Under the pieces are notes generated by a model. It was not told the DNA's origin. It made no database searches and was given only the letters and a program-made list of their open reading frames with translations. Positions 16,945 to 24,236 of a stretch of 64,000 nt of DNA are shown here, one piece after another; position 1 is the stretch's first letter, and the number at the start of each line of letters is the position of its first letter. The position numbers were made by a program, and so were the translations under genes. The stretch covers positions 1 to 64,000 of the forward strand of contig DASW01000006.1 of the NCBI GenBank assembly GCA_002503985.1, given 5' to 3'. The DNA is from Thermoplasmata archaeon UBA61. GTDB taxonomy: Archaea > Thermoplasmatota > Thermoplasmata > Lutacidiplasmatales > UBA184.

Positions 16945-18339
16945 TCAGCCGGAGGGGAGGAGGGCCGAGAGGACGTCGTAATTCGCCGGATGGAGGTGGA
17001 GATAGTGGGCATAGACGTTGTTGACCTGGATACCGTCCTGTCGGTCCGACAGGCCCTGGCCCTGGTCATAGGCGAGGGCGAGCTCGTACTTCCTTCGAAG
17101 AAGGACCCGCGAGTAGTGGAACTCGTGGCCCCGGAGAACGGTCCCCGCTCGTGCGATGGGAATGTCCCGGAGGACTCGCGCGGTCGCGTATCCGTGGGCG
17201 GCGGGCCGCTTCGAATGGACCGTCACGCCCTCGATGACCCCGACCATGTCGAACTCGCCGTCGGAGGTGACGATGGAGTCCGTGAGGTACATGAGGCCTC
17301 CACACTCCGCATAGACGCGTCCGCCCTGTTCGGCGAACTGGCGGACGGAGGAACGAAGCGACCGGTTCCGCTCCAGGGCCTCGGCGTACAGTTCGGGAAA
17401 GCCGCCCCCGATGAGGAGGAGGTCGAGCGGAGGGAGCGTGGCATCCGTCTCGGGGTCGATGAACACTACGGTCCCGAGCTGGCTCGCCCGCTCCAGCATC
17501 TCGGGATAGTAGAAGGTGAACGGGCGTCCTCCGACCACTCCGATCCGAGCGGTCCCGGTCGCCTTGGCGGGAGGCGTCTCGGGCACCCGGAGAGGTAGCG
17601 ACTCGGACCCTTCGCGGGCGACTCGGATCAATTGGGCCGCGTCCACCCGGGGACTGAGCTGCTCGCGCACGAGGTCGACAAGCCCTCCGCTCCGTCGTTC
17701 CTCCATCGGAGTGAGACCCAGGTGCCGATACTCCATCCCCCGGGCGACCTCCTCGCTTCTCGGGAGGATGCCGAGCACCGGAAGGCCCTCGGCCTCGACG
17801 ATGGCGGTCAGTCGGTCGAACTGTCGGGGCACCACGTTGGTCAGGATCGCTCCCCGCAGGCGGACGGCGGGGTCGAACTGGGTGAGGCCGCGGACCAGCG
17901 CGCCGACGGTGCGATTGAGACGTTCTCCGTCGAGGACGACGACCACGGGCGCTCCGAGGAGCTTTGCCATCTGGGCCGTGCTGCCGACCTCGGTCCGTCC
18001 GTCCATGCTGTCGTAGAGGCCATGGTTGCCTTCCACGACCGCGACATCGTAGCCCAAGGAGTACCGGTAGAATCGCTCGAGGACCGTCGGGCCCATCAGC
18101 ACGTAGTCAAGGTTGCGGCTCGGGGTGCCGAGGACCGCCCGATGGTACGAAGGGTCGATGAAGTCCGGTCCGTTCTTGAAAGCGCAGACCTTGAGCCCCT
18201 GCCGGGAAAGGGCCGAAAGGATGGCCATCGTGGCGAGCGTCTTGCCCCCCTTGCCCTTGTACGAGGAGACGACGAGACGGGGGACGGTCAGGACCGCGTT
18301 CTCCTCAGACCCCGGGGGATGCGATGACGGGTCGGTCAT
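16945..18339 (-). CDS. dsrN: CbiA-family amidotransferase, probable siroheme amidase DsrN
   Basis: A 464-aa CbiA/CobB-type enzyme with an N-terminal P-loop dethiobiotin-synthetase-like domain (SSYKGKGGKTLATM, residues ~25-38) and a C-terminal class I glutamine amidotransferase domain with the nucleophile C346 (VYAECGGLMYL). CbiA amidates cobyrinate; homologue DsrN in sulfur bacteria makes siroheme amide for DsrAB, and CfbB acts on Ni-sirohydrochlorin in methanogens. Placement between hemC and SUMT, near dsrAB and without other cobalamin or F430 genes, favours DsrN; this is inference. ATG 18339 overlaps the SUMT stop (ATGA). The longer frame to 18762 is antisense-like filler. Confidence 0.8.
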   Translation of the reverse strand: MTDPSSHPPGSEENAVLTVPRLVVSSYKGKGGKTLATMAILSALSRQGLKVCAFKNGPDFIDPSYHRAVLGTPSRNLDYVLMGPTVLERFYRYSLGYDVAVVEGNHGLYDSMDGRTEVGSTAQMAKLLGAPVVVVLDGERLNRTVGALVRGLTQFDPAVRLRGAILTNVVPRQFDRLTAIVEAEGLPVLGILPRSEEVARGMEYRHLGLTPMEERRSGGLVDLVREQLSPRVDAAQLIRVAREGSESLPLRVPETPPAKATGTARIGVVGGRPFTFYYPEMLERASQLGTVVFIDPETDATLPPLDLLLIGGGFPELYAEALERNRSLRSSVRQFAEQGGRVYAECGGLMYLTDSIVTSDGEFDMVGVIEGVTVHSKRPAAHGYATARVLRDIPIARAGTVLRGHEFHYSRVLLRRKYELALAYDQGQGLSDRQDGIQVNNVYAHYLHLHPANYDVLSALLPSG

Positions 18340-19190
18340 TCTTGGGTTCCGAGATGGGAAGCCTCGCCGCGGTCGTTCGCGTGCTCGAGCCTCAAGCGTG
18401 CGGCCACTCGCAAGAATCGTCGAGAAGCAGAGCACCGCTCCCCCCGATACCATTCGAGCCTGGGAGCCAGGGCCACCGAACGACCCACGACTAGGATACT
18501 CGGGGACCGCAGTCGGGCCCGGAGCGAGGGACGCTGACTCTCTCCAAGGGTGAAGAGTTCGGTCCGTTGCTGCTGGGTCGTGGCCCAGCGGATGGCCGCC
18601 ACGGGAGTGTCCGGGCTCAGGCCCGCGTCCTTGAGCTCCTTCGCGATGGTCCCCCAGGAAGCGACCCCCATCAGAATGACGAGGGTGTCCACGCTCCGAG
18701 CCAGCCGACCCCACCGAACGGTGTGGGCCCGCTTCGAAGCGCTCTCGTGCCCGGTCACCCAAGCCACAGAGGAGGAGTACCGTCGGTCGGTGACCGGAAC
18801 GCCGGCGTAGGTTGGCGCCGCCAGCGCCGAACTGATACCCGGAACGACCTCGAAGGGGATCCGGTGTTCGCCTAGCATCTCCGCTTCTTCCCCTCCCCGA
18901 GAGAAGAACCAGGCATCGCCACCCTTCAGTCGGACGACCTGCCTTCCGGCCTTTGCCTCCTGTACCAGGAGTTGGTTGATCTGGGACTGAGGAAAGGCAT
19001 CCTGGACGCGCGGTCCCTTCGCGACCCGCAGCTTTCGTGCTCGGGGCTGTATCAACCGAAGCACCCCCCGGCTTACCAGCCCGTCGTAGAGAACGACGTC
19101 CGCACGCTTGAGGACCTCGCGGCCCCGGACGGTAATCAGGCCGGGATCACCGGGCCCGGCACCCACGAGGTACACCTTGCCACGAGCCAT
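18336..19190 (-). CDS. cobA: Uroporphyrinogen-III C-methyltransferase (SUMT)
   Basis: A 284-aa SAM-dependent methylase converting uroporphyrinogen III to precorrin-2. The conserved VYLVGAGPGDPGLITVRG N-terminus, VVRLKGGDAWFFSRGGEE, and EVVPGISSALAAPTYAGVP motifs are intact. A 40-residue basic C-terminal tail exceeds the usual ~250 aa. It is coupled by ATGA to the dsrN-type gene downstream and lies 2 bases after the precorrin-2 dehydrogenase gene, forming a siroheme branch operon. Confidence 0.95.
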   Translation of the reverse strand: MARGKVYLVGAGPGDPGLITVRGREVLKRADVVLYDGLVSRGVLRLIQPRARKLRVAKGPRVQDAFPQSQINQLLVQEAKAGRQVVRLKGGDAWFFSRGGEEAEMLGEHRIPFEVVPGISSALAAPTYAGVPVTDRRYSSSVAWVTGHESASKRAHTVRWGRLARSVDTLVILMGVASWGTIAKELKDAGLSPDTPVAAIRWATTQQQRTELFTLGESQRPSLRARLRSPSILVVGRSVALAPRLEWYRGERCSASRRFLRVAARLRLEHANDRGEASHLGTQE

Positions 19191-19192
19191 CG

Positions 19193-19852
19193 CTAGCCCT
19201 TTCCCGCGGCGACCCGGTCAACGTGCGCGGACGAGCGGATGACCGTACGGGCGAGGGCGACCGCCGCCTCGTAGCGGCCGGACCGGAGCAGCTTCCCGAC
19301 CCCTCGATGCCGGAGGATTCGATAGATCGTCCTCTTGCGGGCCTCGTGCGTCGGAAGCGAACGCAGGATCGTGGCGCGCAGCTCGCCCTGGAGCCGCACC
19401 ATGGCGACGTCGGCGGGACGGATCCCCCGCTCGATCCGGCGGCGAAGGAGGGCGGCCATCGCGGGGCTCTGTCCCGCCGTGGAGACCGCCACGCGGATCG
19501 CTCCGGCGGTCCCGATCGACGGCATCGTGAAGTCGGAGAGCGCCGGAACGTCGTAGACATGTACGAGGGCGCCGACCGAGTGCGCCGCCCGCACGACCGC
19601 GGGCTTCGGAACGTAGCCGGGGACGGTGAAGAACACCAACGTTGGCCGTACCCGGCGAATCAGTTGGGTCGGATCCGAGAGGACTCGCGTCCCGCCCTTC
19701 TTCCGCGTCGGTGTGCTCGTCTTCGAGCCGCGGGGCGGGAACCGGGTCACGTGGGCTCCTTCGCTAGCCAGCATCTTCGCTCGGGAGCGGGCGGGCTCAC
19801 CCGCGCCGACCACGACAACCGTCTTGCCTCGGACGGTCACGTCCAACAGCAT
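19193..19852 (-). CDS. Precorrin-2 dehydrogenase/sirohydrochlorin ferrochelatase
   Basis: A 219-aa Met8p/CysG-N-type enzyme that oxidises precorrin-2 with NAD and inserts iron to give siroheme. Visible are the Rossmann motif VVVVGAGEPARSRAKML, the FFTVPGYVPKPAVV stretch, DVPALSDFTMPSIG, and AVSTAGQSPAMAALLRRRIE typical of this family. It is the first gene of the minus-strand tetrapyrrole operon. hemA (glutamyl-tRNA reductase), often adjacent in archaea, is not in the window. It diverges from dsrC. Confidence 0.92.
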   Translation of the reverse strand: MLLDVTVRGKTVVVVGAGEPARSRAKMLASEGAHVTRFPPRGSKTSTPTRKKGGTRVLSDPTQLIRRVRPTLVFFTVPGYVPKPAVVRAAHSVGALVHVYDVPALSDFTMPSIGTAGAIRVAVSTAGQSPAMAALLRRRIERGIRPADVAMVRLQGELRATILRSLPTHEARKRTIYRILRHRGVGKLLRSGRYEAAVALARTVIRSSAHVDRVAAGKG

Positions 19853-20013
19853 GTCGTTGTACCGAGAGAGGGGGAACCCATCAGGCTATCGTCACGACCG
19901 GAGGCCCGACAGCCTCTTCGTCGGGAGCAACGCAAGCGTTGTATCCTCAGCCGGACAGGTCTGGGGTGGAGCGTCGAGGGTCGAGGACCCGAGATGACCC
20001 CACGGGGGCGGCG

Positions 20014-20349
20014 ATGGTCGTGAAGGTGCCGGGAGAGTACGAGGTTTCCGGAAGGAAGGTCCAGCTCGATGAGGATGGGTTCTTACAGAACCCGGAGAGC
20101 TGGAACGACGACGTGGCCCTCTGGATGGCGAGGAACCTCCTCGGCTTGAGCGATCTCGGTGAGGAGCACTGGAAGCTCGTGCGGTACCTTCGGCAGTACT
20201 GGGAGACGTACGGCGTGTGCCCCCCCATCAAGATGGTGACGAAGCATACGGGGATCTCGCTGGAGCACCTCTACGAGCTGTTCGTCGACGGACCCGCGCA
20301 CGGGGCGTGCAAGGTCGCGGGCGCCCCCAAGCCCACGGGCTGCGTGTAG
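20014..20349 (+). CDS. dsrC: DsrC/TusE-family sulfur carrier with both redox cysteines
   Basis: A 111-aa DsrC protein. The family start (LDEDGFLQNPESWNDDVA), the EEHWKLVRYLRQYWETYGVCPPI helix-turn, and a flexible C-terminal arm with C99 and the penultimate C110 are visible; the two cysteines are spaced C-x10-C as in true DsrC rather than one-cysteine TusE. In sulfate reducers DsrC forms the trisulfide product of DsrAB and is reduced by DsrMK. ATG 20014 gives the normal length; the frame extends upstream without family similarity. It is on the plus strand, divergent from the siroheme operon and convergent with the DsrE-like gene. Confidence 0.95.
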   Translation: MVVKVPGEYEVSGRKVQLDEDGFLQNPESWNDDVALWMARNLLGLSDLGEEHWKLVRYLRQYWETYGVCPPIKMVTKHTGISLEHLYELFVDGPAHGACKVAGAPKPTGCV

Positions 20350-20451
20350 AAGGGCTCAGCCGGATTCCCCGAAGCCTCCGGGGACCCGGTCGCGTCGTTG
20401 CCGGCGGTTCCTCTTAGAGCTCAGGGCGGGGCAGGCCCGGGCACGACGGCT

Positions 20452-20826
20452 TCAGCTCCAGCCGAAATTGATGGCAGCGTCCTCTGCGAAGGCCAGGAAG
20501 CTCGCGATCCCCGAGATCTTCACGCCCGGTATCAGGTCCTCCGCGCGGATGCTGAAGGTCGTCGCCGACGCTTGGCAGACATCCACGTGAACACCGGCGC
20601 TCACGCACTCGGTGATCCGGTCGCGGAGCTTCGCGTCGAGCTTCTCGAAGACCTGTCGCTTGGCCACGAGGGCGGAGTCGAGGGAGAGGAAGATCTTCGT
20701 CTCGTAGCGCATCGCCTGGGCCACGAGAGCATAACCGAACATCGTCTCGAGCCTCGGGGTGTCCCCGACCGCTACGGTCGAAAGGAACGCCACTCGCTTG
20801 GCCGGTGGGTCAGATGAGGAATCCAT
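20452..20826 (-). CDS. DsrE-family protein
   Basis: A 124-aa protein of the DsrE/DsrF-like fold: N-terminal strand KRVAFLSTV, FGYALVAQAMRYETKIFL, and the candidate active-site cysteine C84 in GVHVDVCQAS (C74 is nearby). DsrE-type proteins carry persulfide and exchange sulfur with TusA and DsrC. Only one such gene is present, not a dsrEFH trio, so the complex probably differs from that of phototrophic sulfur oxidisers. It is 67 bases downstream of dsrK but has its own TATA-like box at 20871-20880. Confidence 0.85.
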   Translation of the reverse strand: MDSSSDPPAKRVAFLSTVAVGDTPRLETMFGYALVAQAMRYETKIFLSLDSALVAKRQVFEKLDAKLRDRITECVSAGVHVDVCQASATTFSIRAEDLIPGVKISGIASFLAFAEDAAINFGWS

Positions 20827-20870
20827 GCTCGGAATCGCCCGGACCGTGCCCGACGACCGGATGCCCAGCG

Positions 20871-20880
20871 GGCTTTAAGG
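20871..20880 (-). promoter_or_regulatory. TATA-like box upstream of the DsrE-family gene
   Basis: On the minus strand CCTTAAAGCC lies between dsrK and the DsrE-family gene, about 49 bases before its ATG. It suggests transcription separate from dsrABMK with a leader of roughly 23 bases. Confidence 0.4.
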
Positions 20881-20893
20881 CACGCTCCTTTGC

Positions 20894-22309
20894 TCACGCC
20901 TTCGCCGGCGGAGCCGAGGACGGCACGAGGGCCTTGTAGACGAGGTCCATCAACCCCGAGTACCGGAGCTGCGTCTTTCCGACCTTGTTCAGCTTGGGGA
21001 GGGTGGCGTTCAGCTGCGCTTTACAGATGGCGCAGGGCCGTACGACCTGCTCCCCTCCGACCGAGCGCGCGTCGTCGAACCAGAGCTGAGCGTACGCCAG
21101 GCGGAGGGGCATCAGCTCGTCGGTCAGCAGGCCTCCACCTCCCCCGCAGCACCAGGTCGCTTCGCGGCTGTGCGGGGATTCCCGGTGGTCCCGGACGACC
21201 CGCTCGAGGATGAAGCGAGGTTCGTCGACCAGGTCGCCGGCCCGGGCGTAGTTGCAGGGGTCCTGGTAGACGTAGCGGGCGTCGCCGTTCTGTGCGGGAT
21301 CGAGCCGGACCGTCCTGCGACGGATCGCGTCGATCACCGCGTGGAACACGTGGACGCCCTCGATGCCCTCCGCGCGAAGCCGCGGGACCACGTACTGTTT
21401 GAACGCCCTCCAGCCGTGGCCGCACTCCCCGGCGATGACGAGCTCCACTCCGAGCTTCTTCGCGACCTGGACGATGTGGTCGCCGACGGCTGCCATGTGC
21501 TTCTCCCCCACGAACAGGCCGAAATTTCCCAGCTCGGCGTGCTCGGTCGTGAAGGTGTAGTCGATGCCCGCCTCGTGGAAGAACAGCATGTAGCCCTTGA
21601 GGGTCTCGAGGTTCAGGAAGAAGTCCGCCGAGGGGGGCACGAGCATCGCGTAGGCGGGCTCATCGACCTTAACCCGGACGTCCACGCCCTTCTCTTCCCG
21701 GATCTCGTCCCGACAGAACTCGATCGTGTTCTTGATGGCCGGCGGCGGCAGGCCGAGGTTGTTTCCCGTGCGCTCGCTCGTCTCGATAACCGTGGCGACG
21801 TACCGCGAGGCGATCCCACAGTCCATCAGGACGGACCGGACCGACCGAGTCACATCCGCCTGGTCGAGCCCGAACGGGCAGATCTCGCCGCAGCGTCGGC
21901 ACTCCAGACACTGGTAGTAGTAGGTGGAAAGCCGCTGGACCGTGGCCTCGTCCTGAGCCTGGACCCCGTTCCGGGTCCGGAACAGACGACCCCAGAAGCT
22001 GTCGGCCCTCAGGGCACGTCGTACCAAATCGGCCCGGCCCACCGGCGAGTTGTGGATGTCGCCGGTCGTGAGGTACGTAGGACAGGCGTTGAGACACGCG
22101 CCGCACCGAACGCAGGCGTCCAGCGTGAGCTTCACGTTCCGGTTGAGGGCGGCTTCCACGCGGATCCCCGCAAGGACGTCGCACGGGAGGTTCCCCGTCG
22201 AGCGCGGCGCCGGAACCTTGTCCTTCAGTTTGGCTAGGAGCTCGGGCTTCGCCCAGAACGGTTTCACCGAGGAGGTGTCACCGTACGGGAACTGGGTCGC
22301 CTCGGCCAT
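20894..22309 (-). CDS. dsrK: DsrK, HdrD-like iron-sulfur subunit of the DsrMK complex
   Basis: A 471-aa cytoplasmic iron-sulfur protein. Two [4Fe-4S] ferredoxin motifs occur at C66/C69/C72/C76 (CVRCGACLNACP) and C134/C137/C140/C144 (CLECRRCGEICP). The C-terminal part carries a CCG domain (DPCNYARAG ... TWCCGGGGG ... CAICKAQ) that binds the noncubane [4Fe-4S] cluster used for disulfide chemistry in HdrB/HdrD. In DsrMK this reduces, or in reverse oxidises, the DsrC trisulfide or disulfide. It starts 6 bases after dsrM ends, forming an operon dsrA-B-M-K. Confidence 0.92.
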   Translation of the reverse strand: MAEATQFPYGDTSSVKPFWAKPELLAKLKDKVPAPRSTGNLPCDVLAGIRVEAALNRNVKLTLDACVRCGACLNACPTYLTTGDIHNSPVGRADLVRRALRADSFWGRLFRTRNGVQAQDEATVQRLSTYYYQCLECRRCGEICPFGLDQADVTRSVRSVLMDCGIASRYVATVIETSERTGNNLGLPPPAIKNTIEFCRDEIREEKGVDVRVKVDEPAYAMLVPPSADFFLNLETLKGYMLFFHEAGIDYTFTTEHAELGNFGLFVGEKHMAAVGDHIVQVAKKLGVELVIAGECGHGWRAFKQYVVPRLRAEGIEGVHVFHAVIDAIRRRTVRLDPAQNGDARYVYQDPCNYARAGDLVDEPRFILERVVRDHRESPHSREATWCCGGGGGLLTDELMPLRLAYAQLWFDDARSVGGEQVVRPCAICKAQLNATLPKLNKVGKTQLRYSGLMDLVYKALVPSSAPPAKA

Positions 22310-22315
22310 CGACCG

Positions 22316-23095
22316 TTACCTCCCACCGGGCGAGCGCGTGACCGGTGCCGAGGCCAGGTTCTCGGCGGCCACCGTGAAGCTCGCTCCGGTGACCGTCGGG
22401 TTGAACAGATAGGCGACCATGTGGGCCATCCTCCCGTACGGAAGGTAGGCGATGAACACCAGGGCCAGCGTGATGTGGAGGATGGTGAAGAGACCGACGT
22501 TCGCGATCGGGGCGAGATTCGGCTGCAGGGTGAGAATCGAGACGAGCCATGGGGAGACGGTGTCGAGGTAGTCGGGTTTCACCACCAAGGTCTGGAGGAG
22601 CCCGAACACGATGATGGCGAGCAGCAGGCTGGCCACGAAGTAATCCTCGAAGGCGCTGATCTGGCGCATGCGAGAGACCGCGACCCTCCGCCCGATCAGC
22701 ACGAGAAGTCCGGCGAGCGTCACGAGACCCGCGGCGCCCCCCACATACAGGCCGATCGTGTCGTGGACCTGGGCCGTGATTGGAAGCGGAACGATGAGCC
22801 CGAAGTGAGCGATCAGAACGACCACGATCCCGTAGTGGAACATCTTCGTCCCGACGACTAGGAATCGGTCCTTTTCCGTCTTGGAGAGCGTGTAGAACAG
22901 GAAGACCCGCTTGCTCACGTCCTTCACGACGTCGGAGGAATCGAACGTGTTCGGGACCACGGCCACGGACCGGAGCCCGGTCCTCCCGCGAGGGGCCAAC
23001 CACCCGTACAGACGGTAGACCGCGCCTCCGACGAACGCTGCGATCGCGGCGTACGGAAGGACCAGGAATACGGCGACTTCTACGAAGACGTCCAT
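22316..23095 (-). CDS. dsrM: DsrM, membrane cytochrome b subunit of DsrMK
   Basis: A 259-aa membrane protein of the NarI/DsrM type. It has hydrophobic helices at about residues 5-27, 82-105, 112-137, 155-175 and 195-220, with helix histidines (H87, H94, H110, H208) that could ligate heme b. It would pass electrons between the quinone pool and DsrK. It is shorter than many DsrM proteins. Tight packing with dsrB (4 bases) and dsrK (6 bases) supports the call. No dsrJ, dsrO or dsrP is present, so this looks like the compact DsrMK form. Confidence 0.88.
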   Translation of the reverse strand: MDVFVEVAVFLVLPYAAIAAFVGGAVYRLYGWLAPRGRTGLRSVAVVPNTFDSSDVVKDVSKRVFLFYTLSKTEKDRFLVVGTKMFHYGIVVVLIAHFGLIVPLPITAQVHDTIGLYVGGAAGLVTLAGLLVLIGRRVAVSRMRQISAFEDYFVASLLLAIIVFGLLQTLVVKPDYLDTVSPWLVSILTLQPNLAPIANVGLFTILHITLALVFIAYLPYGRMAHMVAYLFNPTVTGASFTVAAENLASAPVTRSPGGR

Positions 23096-23099
23096 CTCC

Positions 23100-24236
23100 T
23101 CACCGCGGGAGGAACTCTCGGACCCCGAAACCGGTGTTGAGCTCGGCCGGCCGGTTCCACAGACCGACCGGCACCTTGAGCGCCTCGAAGACCGTCTTCA
23201 TGCCGACCCGGTTCACGTAGTCGGCGACCCTTTCTCCGGGCTTGGCGCCGGCTCTCCAGACATCGATGATCTTCCGGACCACCGCGACCGGCTCCCGGTA
23301 CTTCGGGGGACGGACCGGTATCCAAGGGACCAGCACTCGGGCCAGCGTGGGTCCGACACCGGTGTTGCTGCTCTTCCCCCCGATCAGGACCGACACGCCC
23401 ACTTTGCTCGGGTCCCACGTGATGTGGTCGCAAACGTCCTTGCATCGGCCGCAACCGATGCACTTCTTTTCGATGATGTTGATCCCGACCGAACCGTCGG
23501 GCCTCGCGAACGATTCGATCGCGTTGACCGGGCAGACCATCTGCACCTCCGGCACGACGTGGGAAAGGACCTTCGCGTTCGTGGGAAGGCACAACCGGAT
23601 CTTGTCGGGGTCGTACGAGGGAGCCGCGCCGTAGTGTCCGGCCAGCATGATGTCGGCCACGAGCCCGCCGCACGCGGTCGGGCAGCCGGCCACGTTGATC
23701 CGCAGCTTGGCTGGGAGGGGGATCTCACCGGTGAAGTACGGGACCATCTGGTCGTAGAGCGCCTGGGTGATGCTGGGGGCGTCGACGACGGCGGTCGTGC
23801 AGGTGAGATAGGAAGTGCACGAGTTCACGGACCAGAGGGTGTGACCCCAACCCCCTACGAAGAATCCGATCTCTTCGACCGCCTTCTTCACCGCTAGGGC
23901 CCGCTCCAGGCTATCCGCCAGGATCTCGACGCTGCCCGAACGGGTGAATCGGAGGGAGCCGAGACCCTGGTCGTCGGCGATCTGGGCGAACTTTCGCAGG
24001 GTCTCCGTACTGAACCGTGCGTTGGGAGTCGCCCCGGCCTTCACCGTGAACAAGTGGTCGCCCGTGTCGGAGATGTGCTCGATGATACCCGTCCCGTGAT
24101 ACTTCCGGTCGGTCCAGTGCCCGATGTTCCGGCGCACGATATCGGGGAGGTTCTGCGTGTACGGGACCGGAACGTTCTTTTTCAGTCGGTACGTGGGAGC
24201 ACGCACTTCGGCCGAGGAAGCCGGCGTAGGACTCAC
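23100..24236 (-). CDS. dsrB: Dissimilatory sulfite reductase beta subunit
   Basis: A 378-aa DsrB. The siroheme/[4Fe-4S] ligands lie in C140-x5-C146 and C185-x3-C189 (NVAGCPTACGG). The inserted ferredoxin domain is complete, with C235 (VCPVNAI) and C259/C262/C265/C269 (CIGCGRCKDVC). With DsrA it forms the alpha2beta2 enzyme that reduces sulfite to the DsrC trisulfide, or runs in reverse. Its ATG overlaps the dsrA stop by 4 bases. Sequence inspection alone does not distinguish oxidative from reductive types. Confidence 0.96.
   Translation of the reverse strand: MSPTPASSAEVRAPTYRLKKNVPVPYTQNLPDIVRRNIGHWTDRKYHGTGIIEHISDTGDHLFTVKAGATPNARFSTETLRKFAQIADDQGLGSLRFTRSGSVEILADSLERALAVKKAVEEIGFFVGGWGHTLWSVNSCTSYLTCTTAVVDAPSITQALYDQMVPYFTGEIPLPAKLRINVAGCPTACGGLVADIMLAGHYGAAPSYDPDKIRLCLPTNAKVLSHVVPEVQMVCPVNAIESFARPDGSVGINIIEKKCIGCGRCKDVCDHITWDPSKVGVSVLIGGKSSNTGVGPTLARVLVPWIPVRPPKYREPVAVVRKIIDVWRAGAKPGERVADYVNRVGMKTVFEALKVPVGLWNRPAELNTGFGVREFLPR

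Noticed and set aside
18340..18762. N-terminal extension of the DsrN-type gene into cobA
   Set aside because: Overlaps the SUMT gene in another frame; ATG 18339 is coupled to the SUMT stop and starts just before the P-loop domain.
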